DNA from: an archaeon
Lineage (GTDB): Archaea; Nanobdellota; Nanobdellia; SCGC-AAA011-G17; GW2011-AR18
Length of the DNA: 39,219 nucleotides
Direction: 5' to 3'
Assembly: GCA_023245565.1 (NCBI GenBank)
Contig: JAHFKB010000001.1
Location: forward strand, 8,737-47,955
Under the pieces are notes generated by a model that saw only the letters and a program-made list of their open reading frames with translations, was not told the DNA's origin and made no database searches. A program made the position numbers and the translations under genes. Below are positions 24,826 to 33,542 of the stretch, piece by piece. Positions within the stretch are counted from its first letter, which is position 1; every line of letters begins with the position of its first letter.

Positions 24826-24844
24826 TTATTTTTATTCATTCATT

Positions 24845-25411
24845 ATGCCAAAACAAGAAAATAAAGAGCCACAAATGGATAAAATTGATAATGAAAAGTG
24901 TCCTATGTGCCAAAAAAATACATTAACTCTTTATGAAACAGAACAAGATATTCCACATTTTGGAAAAGTCTTTATTTTTGGTATGTCATGTTCAAATACA
25001 GAATGTAATTATAAACAAAATGATGTTGAAGTAGAAAAAGTTGGAGAACCTTCTAAAATAGAATTCATATTAAATAATTCAAAAGATCTAAGTGTCAGAG
25101 TTGTTAAATCTTCAGAAGCAACAATTAAAATTCCAGGATTAAAAATGGAAGTAGAACCAGGAGTAGCTTCTGATGGTTATGTAAGTAACATTGAAGGATT
25201 ATTACAAAGATTTAAAAAAATTCTAGAAGCAGAAAGAGATACTGCAGATGAAGATAATATAAGAAAAAAAGCTAAGAATTTATTAAAAAAATTATGGAAA
25301 GCTGAATGTGGTGATGAAGAATTAAAAATTATTATTGAAGATTCAACAGGAAATTCTGCAATTATTTCTGAGAAAGCAGTTATTACTTCTCTGAAAAGTA
25401 AAAAGAAATAA
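24845..25411 (+). CDS. ZPR1-type zinc-finger protein
   Basis: The 188-residue protein is a single ZPR1 module: C19-P-M-C22, then GMSCSNTECNYKQNDV (second Cys pair), followed by the beta-rich half with VVKSSEATIKIPGLKMEVEPG and a helical part. Eukaryotic ZPR1 has two such modules and binds eEF1A; archaeal single-module versions are thought to act likewise as elongation-factor chaperones, which is inference. A leaderless promoter precedes it. Confidence 0.88.
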   Translation: MPKQENKEPQMDKIDNEKCPMCQKNTLTLYETEQDIPHFGKVFIFGMSCSNTECNYKQNDVEVEKVGEPSKIEFILNNSKDLSVRVVKSSEATIKIPGLKMEVEPGVASDGYVSNIEGLLQRFKKILEAERDTADEDNIRKKAKNLLKKLWKAECGDEELKIIIEDSTGNSAIISEKAVITSLKSKKK

Positions 25412-25441
25412 ACTTATATATTTATTTACAAATCAAGACTT

Positions 25442-25771
25442 ATGGGATATTATGATTACTATACTTGTAAAGATAAAACTATTTGGAATATAGAAACTGG
25501 ATTAGTTGATTTAGTTTGTGATTACGGCGAAATTATTTTAGAAACACAAGAGGAAATAATTTGTAAAATTGAAGTTGGACCAATATCAATATCTTTAGAG
25601 ATGAAAAAAGACAATTATGATAATAGTTGGTATCAAAAGAGTAAAATTTGGTTTCACAATGAAGTAGTTTATTGTTCTATATCAGAGTCACTTTATCCAG
25701 TCTCTGTGCGCGTTTATAAAACTGGTGCATGGGAGAGAGCATTACATAGTGAACAGTTGTTATTAATTTAG
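25442..25771 (+). CDS. Unknown protein, 109 aa
   Basis: The 109-residue protein is rich in Tyr, Trp and strand formers, with three Cys and no signal peptide or membrane segment. TTATATATTTA at 25414-25424 is about 20-28 bases above the ATG, indicating a leaderless monocistronic gene. I recognise no family and see no link to its neighbours. Confidence 0.55.
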   Translation: MGYYDYYTCKDKTIWNIETGLVDLVCDYGEIILETQEEIICKIEVGPISISLEMKKDNYDNSWYQKSKIWFHNEVVYCSISESLYPVSVRVYKTGAWERALHSEQLLLI

Positions 25772-25784
25772 AAAATATAAAGAA

Positions 25785-26732
25785 CTATAATCCCATAATT
25801 AATCCCAAAGTTCCTTCTCCAATATCTTCAAAACCTTCTTTGCCCAAGTCTGCTAATTTTTTAGTGGTTTGAGAAATATTTGTATCTTTAGTTTTAAATA
25901 TACCCAACAATCTTTTTAAAACTCCTTGAGCTGTATTACGAATTAAAGTATTTTTTAAATTCGAATATAAAAATGCAGCACCAGCAACATACATTAAAAC
26001 AATAACCCCCTTCTTAACACCACCACGGCTGTTTTTAATATCTGCACCTAAAGTTCCACGTAGTAAATCAATATAAGCTTTAGCAACATATTTTAATTTT
26101 TTTAATTCTGAATTATATAAATTATTAACTTGAATAAAATCACTTTTACTAATTTCTATAATTTTAGATAGGTTCCAAAATTTAATTCTTTCTTCTTCGA
26201 ATAATTTTGCTAAATTTTCTAATTTTTCAAAACCATCAAAATAATTTAACTTAGTTAATTCTTCAGCTAATTTTATTTGTTCATTCAACAACCTATTTAA
26301 TTCTTGCAAATATAAATAAGCCATATTAAGTTTTCCTATTAATGGTGCATAAGTTATATTCCAATAATTATTAATCAGTCCTTGTACTTCTCCAACATCA
26401 GAAATAGGAATTCCGTTTTCTCTTAAAAAATCAAAAAGCCCAAAATTTGAAGTCATTAAAACTAATCTATTTTCAACAACGTTCATGGTGTTTCTATACC
26501 AAAGTAAAGCAGACCTAGCACTTTTAATATCTATATTTATATAATTGAGAATGTCATCTTTCTTTATACTAATAAAAGGCCTATTAGAGAAAAAAGAAAA
26601 CTCTAAATGTATTCTTTCAATTTCAGGACCAAATTTTTTAACAAAATTATTTAAAACTTGAAAAGTATAAAGAATGTGTTTTTGTACATTACCATCAATA
26701 AAACCTATAGCAATATTCTGATTATTAGGCAT
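25785..26732 (-). CDS. Unknown helical protein with C-terminal membrane segment
   Basis: The 315-residue protein is largely helical, with Leu/Glu-rich coiled-coil-like stretches at about 130-225. A hydrophobic segment follows near 242-258 (VIVLMYVAGAAFLY), and the C-terminal 55 residues are amphipathic and Gly-rich. TTTATATAG on the minus strand sits about 28 bases above the ATG. No family is recognised; a membrane-tethered structural protein is the most that can be said. Confidence 0.6.
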   Translation of the reverse strand: MPNNQNIAIGFIDGNVQKHILYTFQVLNNFVKKFGPEIERIHLEFSFFSNRPFISIKKDDILNYINIDIKSARSALLWYRNTMNVVENRLVLMTSNFGLFDFLRENGIPISDVGEVQGLINNYWNITYAPLIGKLNMAYLYLQELNRLLNEQIKLAEELTKLNYFDGFEKLENLAKLFEEERIKFWNLSKIIEISKSDFIQVNNLYNSELKKLKYVAKAYIDLLRGTLGADIKNSRGGVKKGVIVLMYVAGAAFLYSNLKNTLIRNTAQGVLKRLLGIFKTKDTNISQTTKKLADLGKEGFEDIGEGTLGLIMGL

Positions 26733-26840
26733 AAATTATTAGAAATTAATAACTATATAAACATTCTACATTTATGAAATTATTATATAAAAAGATCCAG
26801 AGTTTCTATAATTAAAATAGAATATATGAAAATTTTATAG

Positions 26841-27608
26841 TTATTTATTTATAGTATCACTTATAACACACCATAAATCACTATTTTTTCTATAGTCAAC
26901 AGGAAGAATATAATTTACATAATTTCTAAATTTTTCAGCTTTTGAATATGCAGTTTTTTCTTCAGGATCAAAAACACAAATTGATGTTCCTCCTCTTCTC
27001 TTAACAAAACTAAAAGCAGGAATATCTGTATGTCCATCTCCAAAATAAATCATATTTTTAATTGGACATTCATAGCCTTCAGTTAGTTCACCTCTACTTA
27101 TTTTAACAATAGCTGAAACTTTTTCATGAGAAGATGAAGTAGATTTTAATCCATCAATACCAGGTCCAGGAGTAAGACCATCTAAAAAATCATAACCATC
27201 AATAGAATTACAATATCTAGCTAAAGAACAGTTTTTTAACATATCTTTTAAACCAACACTAAGTAAATGATAAGAAATATCTAAATGAGTATTAACTTCT
27301 TTCATATTATCAAAAAATTCAGGTAATCCAGGATATAACATATCATTAATATTTTCTCCTAAAAAATTAAGATCTTCAATAGTTAATCCACTACCTTTAA
27401 CTTTTTGAACTTCATGAAGTAAATAAGTTATATATATTACATCAACATTTACTCTATCTTTACTTTGAATTTCTTGTTCCCTAGTAACTTTAGCCCAAAA
27501 ATCTTTTATATTAATTCCAAAATGTTCAAGAACAATACTAGGATGATATCCTTTAGTTAAAGTCCAATCTACATCAAATATTAAACTTCTTTTCTTAGAG
27601 GAATCCAT
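26841..27608 (-). CDS. HAD-superfamily phosphatase
   Basis: The 255-residue protein has motif I as D-V-D-W-T-L-T near the N-terminus, a cap region, a SVGLKD motif II with Ser, and a motif III/IV YFGDGHTD. This resembles the phosphoserine-phosphatase-like branch of HAD hydrolases, but the substrate cannot be fixed. I use ATG 27608; the frame extends two codons to a TTG at 27614. The start overlaps the end of the Dph2 gene by 14 bases, so both are on one transcript. Confidence 0.85.
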   Translation of the reverse strand: MDSSKKRSLIFDVDWTLTKGYHPSIVLEHFGINIKDFWAKVTREQEIQSKDRVNVDVIYITYLLHEVQKVKGSGLTIEDLNFLGENINDMLYPGLPEFFDNMKEVNTHLDISYHLLSVGLKDMLKNCSLARYCNSIDGYDFLDGLTPGPGIDGLKSTSSSHEKVSAIVKISRGELTEGYECPIKNMIYFGDGHTDIPAFSFVKRRGGTSICVFDPEEKTAYSKAEKFRNYVNYILPVDYRKNSDLWCVISDTINK

Positions 27609-28593
27609 TTTCAAGTAGATCTTCCCATTTCATATCACCAATAGCAACTAAAGCTTCTTTAAAAGTAACTATTGTTTTTTCATATTTATCATGATCTTCA
27701 ACAGCAATTCTAGGACAAGCTAATTCAACAAATGCTTTTATATCATAAAAATTAATTAATTTATCATTACTCATTTCTCTCATTGTAATAACAATAACTT
27801 CTTTTCCTGCATTTTCAAATTTCTTTTTTATAACTTTAAAACTTCCAAATTTCTGTCCAGGTTTCATACCAACAATAATACCAATTTTCTTTTCATTCTT
27901 TAAACTCTCAATAGCAGCAAATCTTTGTTTTACCACTTTATCTCTTAATTTACTCATTTCAATTACTTCATTATTATAAGTATCTAATAAATAAATAGAA
28001 TTTTTTACAGACAAAGCTGCACCTAAAGAATGAAATTGATTTCCTATAACTAAAAAAGCATCAACATCTTTAGAAATTAATTTTAGAGAATTATATTCAC
28101 ATCCAACAACATGTCCATCATAATAAGCATAACCTTTTTTCTTAGGAATTATAACTTCTTTGCCTAAATTCTCAAAGAATTTTTTAGTTTCTTCTAATTG
28201 ATGCATGTGTTGAACACTACAAACTAATCCTATTTTCTTAAATTCTTTTAAATGTTTAATAGACATTTCTAATAAATTTTTAATAGAAGTCTTATCTTCA
28301 ATTTCAATATAAAGAACTTCAAAATCTACTTTTTTCATAAAAGGAGCATGTCCATAATGAATGAGCAAATCAACACCCAAATTTTTAGCTTCATCCAGTG
28401 CAAGATCACAACCACCCCAGCAAGTTTCTCCACTAACAATAATTTCAGAATTTGTATTATTCTCAAAATAATTAACTAATCTTATTGCTTCTTTTTTCAA
28501 ACCTTCAGGTAATTGTAATAATGCTAATTTAGTTTTCCTATTATTTAACTCATTAACAATTTTATCTTCTTGAAAATCAAATTTATTATCCAT
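27595..28593 (-). CDS. dph2: Diphthamide synthase subunit Dph2 (radical-type)
   Basis: The 332-residue protein carries out the first step of diphthamide formation on elongation factor 2: transfer of the aminocarboxypropyl group from S-adenosylmethionine, using a [4Fe-4S] cluster. The three cluster cysteines are in place at C58 (GETCWGGCD), C165 (VGCEYN) and C293 (ELACPRIAVED), one per domain, almost exactly as in archaeal Dph2. Length fits the family. It is first in a unit with the HAD phosphatase. Confidence 0.95.
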   Translation of the reverse strand: MDNKFDFQEDKIVNELNNRKTKLALLQLPEGLKKEAIRLVNYFENNTNSEIIVSGETCWGGCDLALDEAKNLGVDLLIHYGHAPFMKKVDFEVLYIEIEDKTSIKNLLEMSIKHLKEFKKIGLVCSVQHMHQLEETKKFFENLGKEVIIPKKKGYAYYDGHVVGCEYNSLKLISKDVDAFLVIGNQFHSLGAALSVKNSIYLLDTYNNEVIEMSKLRDKVVKQRFAAIESLKNEKKIGIIVGMKPGQKFGSFKVIKKKFENAGKEVIVITMREMSNDKLINFYDIKAFVELACPRIAVEDHDKYEKTIVTFKEALVAIGDMKWEDLLENGFL

Positions 28594-28644
28594 TAAGATT
28601 AAAACAAAAGACTAAGTTTTATAAGACTTTTTAAAATTAAAGAT

Positions 28645-28899
28645 CTAAGATTTTTTCTGATGATAAGTTACAAAAGGAATTGCAAGCATAGGATTATTTT
28701 CTCCACTAGTAAGACGACCAATTTGATAATATTGAAAATCTTTCCTTGCATGATCACAAAATTCTTTATAGTCTATGGTGGTTGATACAATAGCTTTAAC
28801 ATTAACAGTTTTCAATGGTTCTAAAAGAACTATTTTTCCATCTTCACAAATTCCTTCTAAACCTTTTTCACCATTTCTGACTTCTTTAAGTATTGTCAT
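28645..28899 (-). CDS. Unknown small protein, 84 aa
   Basis: Starting at ATG 28899 the protein reads TILKEVRNGEKGLEGICEDG, with a C-terminal half containing HARKDFQYYQIGR and ending in QKKS. No known domain is seen. The CTTATAAA promoter (28921-28928) lies 22-29 bases upstream of this ATG. The longer in-frame start at 28950 would be above that promoter, so I reject it. The gene is divergent from glyS. Confidence 0.6.
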   Translation of the reverse strand: MTILKEVRNGEKGLEGICEDGKIVLLEPLKTVNVKAIVSTTIDYKEFCDHARKDFQYYQIGRLTSGENNPMLAIPFVTYHQKKS

Positions 28900-28920
28900 A
28901 AAACAATAATAAGGGTAAAT

Positions 28921-28928
28921 TTTATAAG
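28921..28928 (-). promoter_or_regulatory. TATA box deciding the 28899 start
   Basis: CTTATAAA on the minus strand lies 22-29 bases above ATG 28899 and inside the longer reading frame, which makes the shorter protein the likely product. Confidence 0.5.
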
Positions 28929-28969
28929 CCTTACTAAACTTTAAATACAAGTATTTTAGTTATAACTTA

Positions 28970-30454
28970 ATGGAAAATCTTAAAAAATCAAAGTCAGAAA
29001 TGATTATGGATATAGCAACAAAAAGAGGTTTAATATATCCTTCATCAGAAATTTATGGAAGTAAAGCCGGTTTCTGGACATATGGTTCTTTAGGAACAAA
29101 AATAAAAAATAAATGGCAAAATTTATGGAGAAATTTCTTCTTATCATTAAATACAAATTTTTATGAAATAGATGATTGTACAATTATGCCAAAAAAAGTT
29201 TTTGAATCTTCAGGCCATTTAAAAAATTTCACAGACCCATTAACAGAATGTGAAAAATGTCATTTTAGATTTAGAGCAGATCAATTATTAGAAGATGAAT
29301 TAAAATTAGATATAGCAGGATTAAAAGAAGAAGCTTTAACAAAGTTAATTAGAGATCATAAATTAAAATGTCCAAAATGTAAAGGAAATTTAATGGATGT
29401 TCGTTTCTTTAATATGATGTTTGATATAAAAGTTGGAGCAACAGGTGATGATATTATGTACTTAAGACCAGAATCAGCACAGTCTCCTTATCTAGCATTC
29501 AAAAGAGAATTTGAAGCAACAAGAAGAAAATTACCATTAGGTCTAGCAGTAATAGGAAGAGTATACAGAAATGAAATTAGTCCAAGACAAGGGTTTTTTA
29601 GATTAAGAGAATTTATTCAAGCAGAATTACAAATATTCTTTGATCCAGATAAAGTAAATGAACATGAAAATTGGAATGAAGTTAAAGATGAATCATTAAT
29701 AATATTTTCAGATAAAAAATTAAAAAAAATAACATGCAAAGAATTAAATGAAAAATTAAAAATTCCAAAATTCTATTTATACCACATGACTAAAGTCCAA
29801 GAATTTTATTTACAAGTTTTAGAAATACCAGAGAAATTATTTAGATTTAGAGAATTAAATCAGGAAGAAAGAGCATTTTACAATAAAATCCATTTTGATA
29901 TAGAGTTAAATTTAGAAACTTTAGGTGGTTGGAAAGAAGCTGGTGGAGTTCATTATAGAACAGATCATGATTTAGGAGGCCATCAAAAAGGATCTAACAC
30001 AAAATTAGAAGTAACAATAGATGAAGATAATAAAGTTAAAAGATTTATTCCTCATGTTTTAGAATTAAGTTTTGGAGTAGATAGAAATGTCTGGGCATTA
30101 CTAGACATATTCTATAAGGAAGAAAAAGAAAGAACATTATTTAGCTTCCCAAATAAATTAGCTCCAATTGATGCAGCAGTATTTCCATTAGTAAATAAAG
30201 ATAAACTTCCAGAAATAGCAGAAAAAGTTTTCTTAGAATTATTTAAACAAGGATTTACTGTTTTCTATGATGATTCAGGAAGCATAGGAAAACGTTATAG
30301 AAGACAAGATGAAATAGGAACAAAAAATTCTCTAACAATAGACTTTGATTCAATAAAACAAAACGATGTAACTTTAAGAGATAGAGACACAATGCAGCAA
30401 GTTAGAATTAAAATTAAAGACTTAAAAGAAAACTTAAATAAAATTAAAAATTAA
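28970..30454 (+). CDS. glyS: Glycyl-tRNA synthetase, archaeal/eukaryotic type
   Basis: The 494-residue class II enzyme charges tRNA-Gly. Motif 1 region: GLIYPSSEIYG, then YGSLGTKIKNKW. A zinc-like C-E-K-C ... C-P-K-C insert lies at about 92-142. Motif 2: FRNEISPRQGF-type, here YRNEISPRQGFFRLREF, with RPESAQ before it. Motif 3: FGVDRNVWALL. The C-terminal anticodon-binding domain (380-494) includes FYDDSGSIGKRYRRQDEIGT. It is a little shorter than many archaeal versions (about 570). It is divergent from a small unknown gene. Confidence 0.95.
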   Translation: MENLKKSKSEMIMDIATKRGLIYPSSEIYGSKAGFWTYGSLGTKIKNKWQNLWRNFFLSLNTNFYEIDDCTIMPKKVFESSGHLKNFTDPLTECEKCHFRFRADQLLEDELKLDIAGLKEEALTKLIRDHKLKCPKCKGNLMDVRFFNMMFDIKVGATGDDIMYLRPESAQSPYLAFKREFEATRRKLPLGLAVIGRVYRNEISPRQGFFRLREFIQAELQIFFDPDKVNEHENWNEVKDESLIIFSDKKLKKITCKELNEKLKIPKFYLYHMTKVQEFYLQVLEIPEKLFRFRELNQEERAFYNKIHFDIELNLETLGGWKEAGGVHYRTDHDLGGHQKGSNTKLEVTIDEDNKVKRFIPHVLELSFGVDRNVWALLDIFYKEEKERTLFSFPNKLAPIDAAVFPLVNKDKLPEIAEKVFLELFKQGFTVFYDDSGSIGKRYRRQDEIGTKNSLTIDFDSIKQNDVTLRDRDTMQQVRIKIKDLKENLNKIKN

Positions 30455-30545
30455 ATTGTTTAAGCCATCTATTAAATTCTCTTGCAATTTCTAGGTTATT
30501 AAATTCAACAAATAACCTATTATAACCAGCATACCTATACCTCAT
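30444..30545 (-). CDS. Small ORF, 33 aa, possibly a frame-shifted half
   Basis: The ORF begins ATGAGG at 30545 and encodes a basic, aromatic peptide (RYRYAGYNRLFVEFNNLEI, ending in RWLKQFNF). Its stop lies inside the 3' end of glyS on the opposite strand. The ORF at 30547-30633 ends one base before its start. Reading this frame upstream gives a further protein-like stretch (ELHIGKNIIEYLKNYCGDFK), so it could be the second part of a gene broken by one extra A in a seven-A run. Coding status is uncertain. Confidence 0.35.
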   Translation of the reverse strand: MRYRYAGYNRLFVEFNNLEIAREFNRWLKQFNF

Positions 30546-30546
30546 T

Positions 30547-30633
30547 TTAAAATCCCCACAATAATTCTTTAGGTATTCTATGATATTTTTCCCAATATGC
30601 AACTCTTTTTTTCTTCAATTCAATGGCATCCAT
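30547..30633 (-). CDS. Small ORF, 28 aa, behind a strong ribosome binding site
   Basis: AGGAGGTGG (minus strand, 30639-30647) is the strongest ribosome binding site I found in the window and is spaced correctly from ATG 30633. The peptide (MDAIELKKKRVAYWEKYHRI, then PKELLWGF) is charged and aromatic. The second small ORF follows at once. Without a clear TATA box or known homologue it remains a candidate. Confidence 0.4.
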   Translation of the reverse strand: MDAIELKKKRVAYWEKYHRIPKELLWGF

Positions 30634-30638
30634 TATTA

Positions 30639-30647
30639 CCACCTCCT
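30639..30647 (-). promoter_or_regulatory. Strong Shine-Dalgarno site for tiny ORFs
   Basis: AGGAGGTGG ends five bases before ATG 30633 on the minus strand. It is a near-perfect complement to the 3' end of archaeal 16S rRNA. Confidence 0.5.
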
Positions 30648-30752
30648 AAATTGATTAAATATAATAAGAAGTACATTTATTAATCAATTATTAAAAACAG
30701 ATAAAGATCTATCTTCCACAAGCTTTAAAAGATAAAAATAAGAAAAACTAAT

Positions 30753-31409
30753 ATGGCTAACATATATATAATTCCTCAATGGTTTTTTGGATATACAATT
30801 TTCCTCGGCATATTATTTAGTATAATAACTTTAATAGTTGGAATTTATGCACTTAAAATTTATAAATTATCTTTTCAAAGACAATCAAAAATATTTGGCA
30901 TTGGTTTTATATTAATTTCAATTTCTTATTTAATTAGAACTGTTTTAACAATAGTATTATTCTCAAAAATAAAGACAAATGTAATAAGTCTATCAACTTT
31001 TAATCTCTGGAGTATAATAGGATTATATTCTCATTCAATTTTATTTATCATAGGTCTTCTTACAATAATTTATATGACCACGGGAGTTAAAAGTTTAAGA
31101 TTATATTCTTTATTTATTATTTTATTAATAATATCTTTAATATTTCATCCATTTAGATTAGAGTTTTTTGAATTATTATCTTCAGTATTGTTCTTATATA
31201 TAATTTATCATTATTTAAAAGTATATATAAAAAACAGACAAATTAAAAATTTAACAATTTTAATAGCATTTATTTTATTATTATTAACACATATAGATCT
31301 AATATTTTCAGTTACACATGGGAACTATTATGTGGTTGCAGATATTATTAGTTTAGTTTCTTATTTAATTATATTAATAAATTTAATATTAATCTCAAGG
31401 AAAAAATGA
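30753..31409 (+). CDS. Seven-helix membrane protein, 218 aa
   Basis: About seven hydrophobic segments with short loops fill the protein; there is no soluble domain. The lengths resemble the membrane sensor regions found before archaeal regulators. Its stop overlaps the start of a winged-helix gene (31406), so the two are probably a membrane-sensor/regulator pair. GCTTTAAAAG at 30721-30730 may be its TATA element. No named family is recognised. Confidence 0.65.
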   Translation: MANIYIIPQWFFGYTIFLGILFSIITLIVGIYALKIYKLSFQRQSKIFGIGFILISISYLIRTVLTIVLFSKIKTNVISLSTFNLWSIIGLYSHSILFIIGLLTIIYMTTGVKSLRLYSLFIILLIISLIFHPFRLEFFELLSSVLFLYIIYHYLKVYIKNRQIKNLTILIAFILLLLTHIDLIFSVTHGNYYVVADIISLVSYLIILINLILISRKK

Positions 31410-31681
31410 ACAAAAAACGAGATAGGTTACAGGTAATACACGATATTTTGAAAGCTATTCAAGATAAAAATGGGAAAATAAAACCCACACATATCCTTTA
31501 CAAATCTAATTTATCTCATCAAATGATGGAAGAATATCTAAATGAATTAATTGAAGGAGGTTTTGTTATTGAAAATCAAACTCCATCAGGAAAGACATAT
31601 TCTTTAACAGAAAAAGGTTTTGATTATTTAAAACAATATAAACTAATAACTGATTTTGTTGAATCTTTTGGTTTAAGTTAG
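31406..31681 (+). CDS. Winged-helix transcription regulator
   Basis: The 91-residue protein has a compact wHTH: DRLQVIHDILKAI (helix 1), PTHILYKSNLSHQMMEEYLNEL (helices 2-3), then the wing GFVIENQ and GKTYSLTEKGFDYL. This is the archaeal HTH_45-type fold. It is coupled by a four-base overlap to the seven-helix protein, whose signal it may receive. Target genes are unknown; the FecR-domain gene 30 bases downstream is a candidate. Confidence 0.83.
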   Translation: MNKKRDRLQVIHDILKAIQDKNGKIKPTHILYKSNLSHQMMEEYLNELIEGGFVIENQTPSGKTYSLTEKGFDYLKQYKLITDFVESFGLS

Positions 31682-31711
31682 TTTTATATAGTAAAAATAT
31701 AATAAAATAAT

Positions 31712-33040
31712 ATGTTAAAAAGATGGATTAAAATTGTTTTAGTATTATTGATTTTTATATTAACTTTATTTTCTGTATACGCAGAGGCTCCTTCAAATGA
31801 TGCAATATTTTACTTAGATAGTTATAATGATAAATTTATAACAATTGGTTTTGATGATTTTCCAGCACAAGATCTTGGTTTAGATAAATCTGTTCGTGGA
31901 TTTTTAATATTAAATGGACAAGTTATTTATGATATTAATCCTACAGTAAATCAAGCAATAAAAGATAGTGGAAGTTTATGTAATAATAATCCAGGTATAG
32001 TTTGTAAATTTGAAGGAAAAATCACAAGTACATATGAAAGTGGGCACATAGATATAATTTATAGAATTGATAAAACTGTTACATTTAATGGTAATCCAAT
32101 ATCTCCAGGAGGACAGCCAGTAGAACCAACAACATTAAAATTATTTAATGAAAAACACATAAAAGGAGATTTTATTGATGCAAATTTAATGAAATTTGAA
32201 GGGACTGTTGAAAAAAAAAGTTCTTGGAATTGGGTTTTTGGATGCTCTAAATGGCAAGATAATGATGTTGGAGGAATTTGTTTACTAGAAAATTATAAGA
32301 CAGATCAAGTAAAGACTGATCAATATAAATGGTGGGGTTTTGTAAAAGCTCCAGCAAATGGTAATGCAGTAGTTTCAATGATAAGAGGAGATGTAGAAGT
32401 AAGTAAAGATAATGGAAAAAAATTTATACCTGCAAAAGTTGGGGATATCCTAAAAAAAGGAGATTATATAGGTAATGGTTTTGAATCAACTTCAAGTTTA
32501 GATTTTGGTTACGGAAAATTAGATGTATATCAAATTACACAAATAAGAATAGATGAACTCACTTCAAAAGAAAAATTAGCTAAAACTCAACTGTATTTAA
32601 GAGTTGGGTCAGTTGCTGCAAAAGTTAAACACACAGCTGCAATTAGATCAGATTTTGCAGTTACAATGCCTTCAGCTACTACTGGTGTAAGAGGAAGTAA
32701 AATGTTTGTAAAATATGATAATAATACAAATACAGCAACAGTTTACACTTTAGAAGATCAAGCATATGTTAAAGGAATTTTAGATACATCAGAAACAATA
32801 ATTTTAGAAGGTAAAAAAGTAAATATAGATTCATCAGGAAAATCTTCACAACCAGAAATTTTTTCTAAAAACGAAATACCTCCTAGTTTATATAATTCAA
32901 TTGAAAGTTCAGAAAATTCAGAAAAAAATCCTGATAAAAATACCAATGAATCAAGTTCTTATTGGATATATGCAATTATAGTAATTATAGTACTTGTTCT
33001 AATTTATTTTTATTATAATAAAAATTTTAAAAAGAAATAA
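31712..33040 (+). CDS. FecR-domain surface protein
   Basis: The 442-residue protein has a Sec signal peptide (residues 1-25, ending VYAEA), an unfamiliar N-terminal domain (30-215), a FecR domain (about 222-370, VSMIRGDVEVS, GDILKKGDYI, ATTGVRGSKMFV), a Ser/Asn-rich linker and a C-terminal membrane helix with KKK tail. The bulk is therefore outside, anchored at the C-terminus. FecR domains were named for siderophore signalling but are often just carbohydrate- or wall-associated in archaea and bacteria. The function here is unknown. Confidence 0.83.
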   Translation: MLKRWIKIVLVLLIFILTLFSVYAEAPSNDAIFYLDSYNDKFITIGFDDFPAQDLGLDKSVRGFLILNGQVIYDINPTVNQAIKDSGSLCNNNPGIVCKFEGKITSTYESGHIDIIYRIDKTVTFNGNPISPGGQPVEPTTLKLFNEKHIKGDFIDANLMKFEGTVEKKSSWNWVFGCSKWQDNDVGGICLLENYKTDQVKTDQYKWWGFVKAPANGNAVVSMIRGDVEVSKDNGKKFIPAKVGDILKKGDYIGNGFESTSSLDFGYGKLDVYQITQIRIDELTSKEKLAKTQLYLRVGSVAAKVKHTAAIRSDFAVTMPSATTGVRGSKMFVKYDNNTNTATVYTLEDQAYVKGILDTSETIILEGKKVNIDSSGKSSQPEIFSKNEIPPSLYNSIESSENSEKNPDKNTNESSSYWIYAIIVIIVLVLIYFYYNKNFKKK

Positions 33041-33047
33041 TCTAAAA

Positions 33048-33542
33048 ATGGTAAAAATAGTAAAGATTAAATTACATTCAGAAATTAAATCAAAATTACG
33101 GAAATTACAAATAGATAATTTAGATAAAGTTAAGAAAAATAAACATTTTTCAGTTGGTGCTTTAATTAAATCTAAAAATAAATATCTAATAATTAATAGA
33201 AATTTATATCCAGCAGGTTATGCAGGAATTGCAGGTCATGTAATGAAAAATGAATATTCATTAAAAGCTTTACACAGAGAAGTTAAAGAAGAAACAGGCC
33301 TAGATATTACAAAAAGTAAATTATTATTTCATGAAATAATTAAAGGTAATGAATGCAGAACTGGATTTCATTTACATGAATGGAAATTGTATAAATGTGA
33401 ATGCAAAGGAAAAGTAAAACTTTGTAAACGTGAAGTTAAATCTATTAAATATCTAACAAAAGAACAAATAAATAAATTATATAAAGAAAGAAAACTAGAA
33501 CCAGTTTGGGAACATTGGTTTAAAAAATTATTTAATTATTAA
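33048..33542 (+). CDS. Nudix hydrolase
   Basis: The 164-residue protein carries a complete Nudix box G-H-V-M-K-N-E...R-E-V-K-E-E-T-G-L at about residues 64-86 (GX5EX7REUXEEXGU), giving a metal-dependent nucleoside-diphosphate hydrolase. The N-terminal KIVKIKLHSEIKSKLRKLQ helix is basic. Substrate is not predictable. The 3' end overlaps the convergent SDR gene by 15 bases. Confidence 0.88.
   Translation: MVKIVKIKLHSEIKSKLRKLQIDNLDKVKKNKHFSVGALIKSKNKYLIINRNLYPAGYAGIAGHVMKNEYSLKALHREVKEETGLDITKSKLLFHEIIKGNECRTGFHLHEWKLYKCECKGKVKLCKREVKSIKYLTKEQINKLYKERKLEPVWEHWFKKLFNY

Noticed and set aside
28645-28950. Longer start (28950) for the 84-aa protein
   Set aside because: The promoter TATA box lies inside the extra codons, so the longer start would not be transcribed.
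30455-30752. DGR template or reverse transcriptase remnant in the gap after glyS
   Set aside because: Neither strand matches the VR constant blocks, and no RT motif (YxDD) is present; only two tiny ORFs were found.
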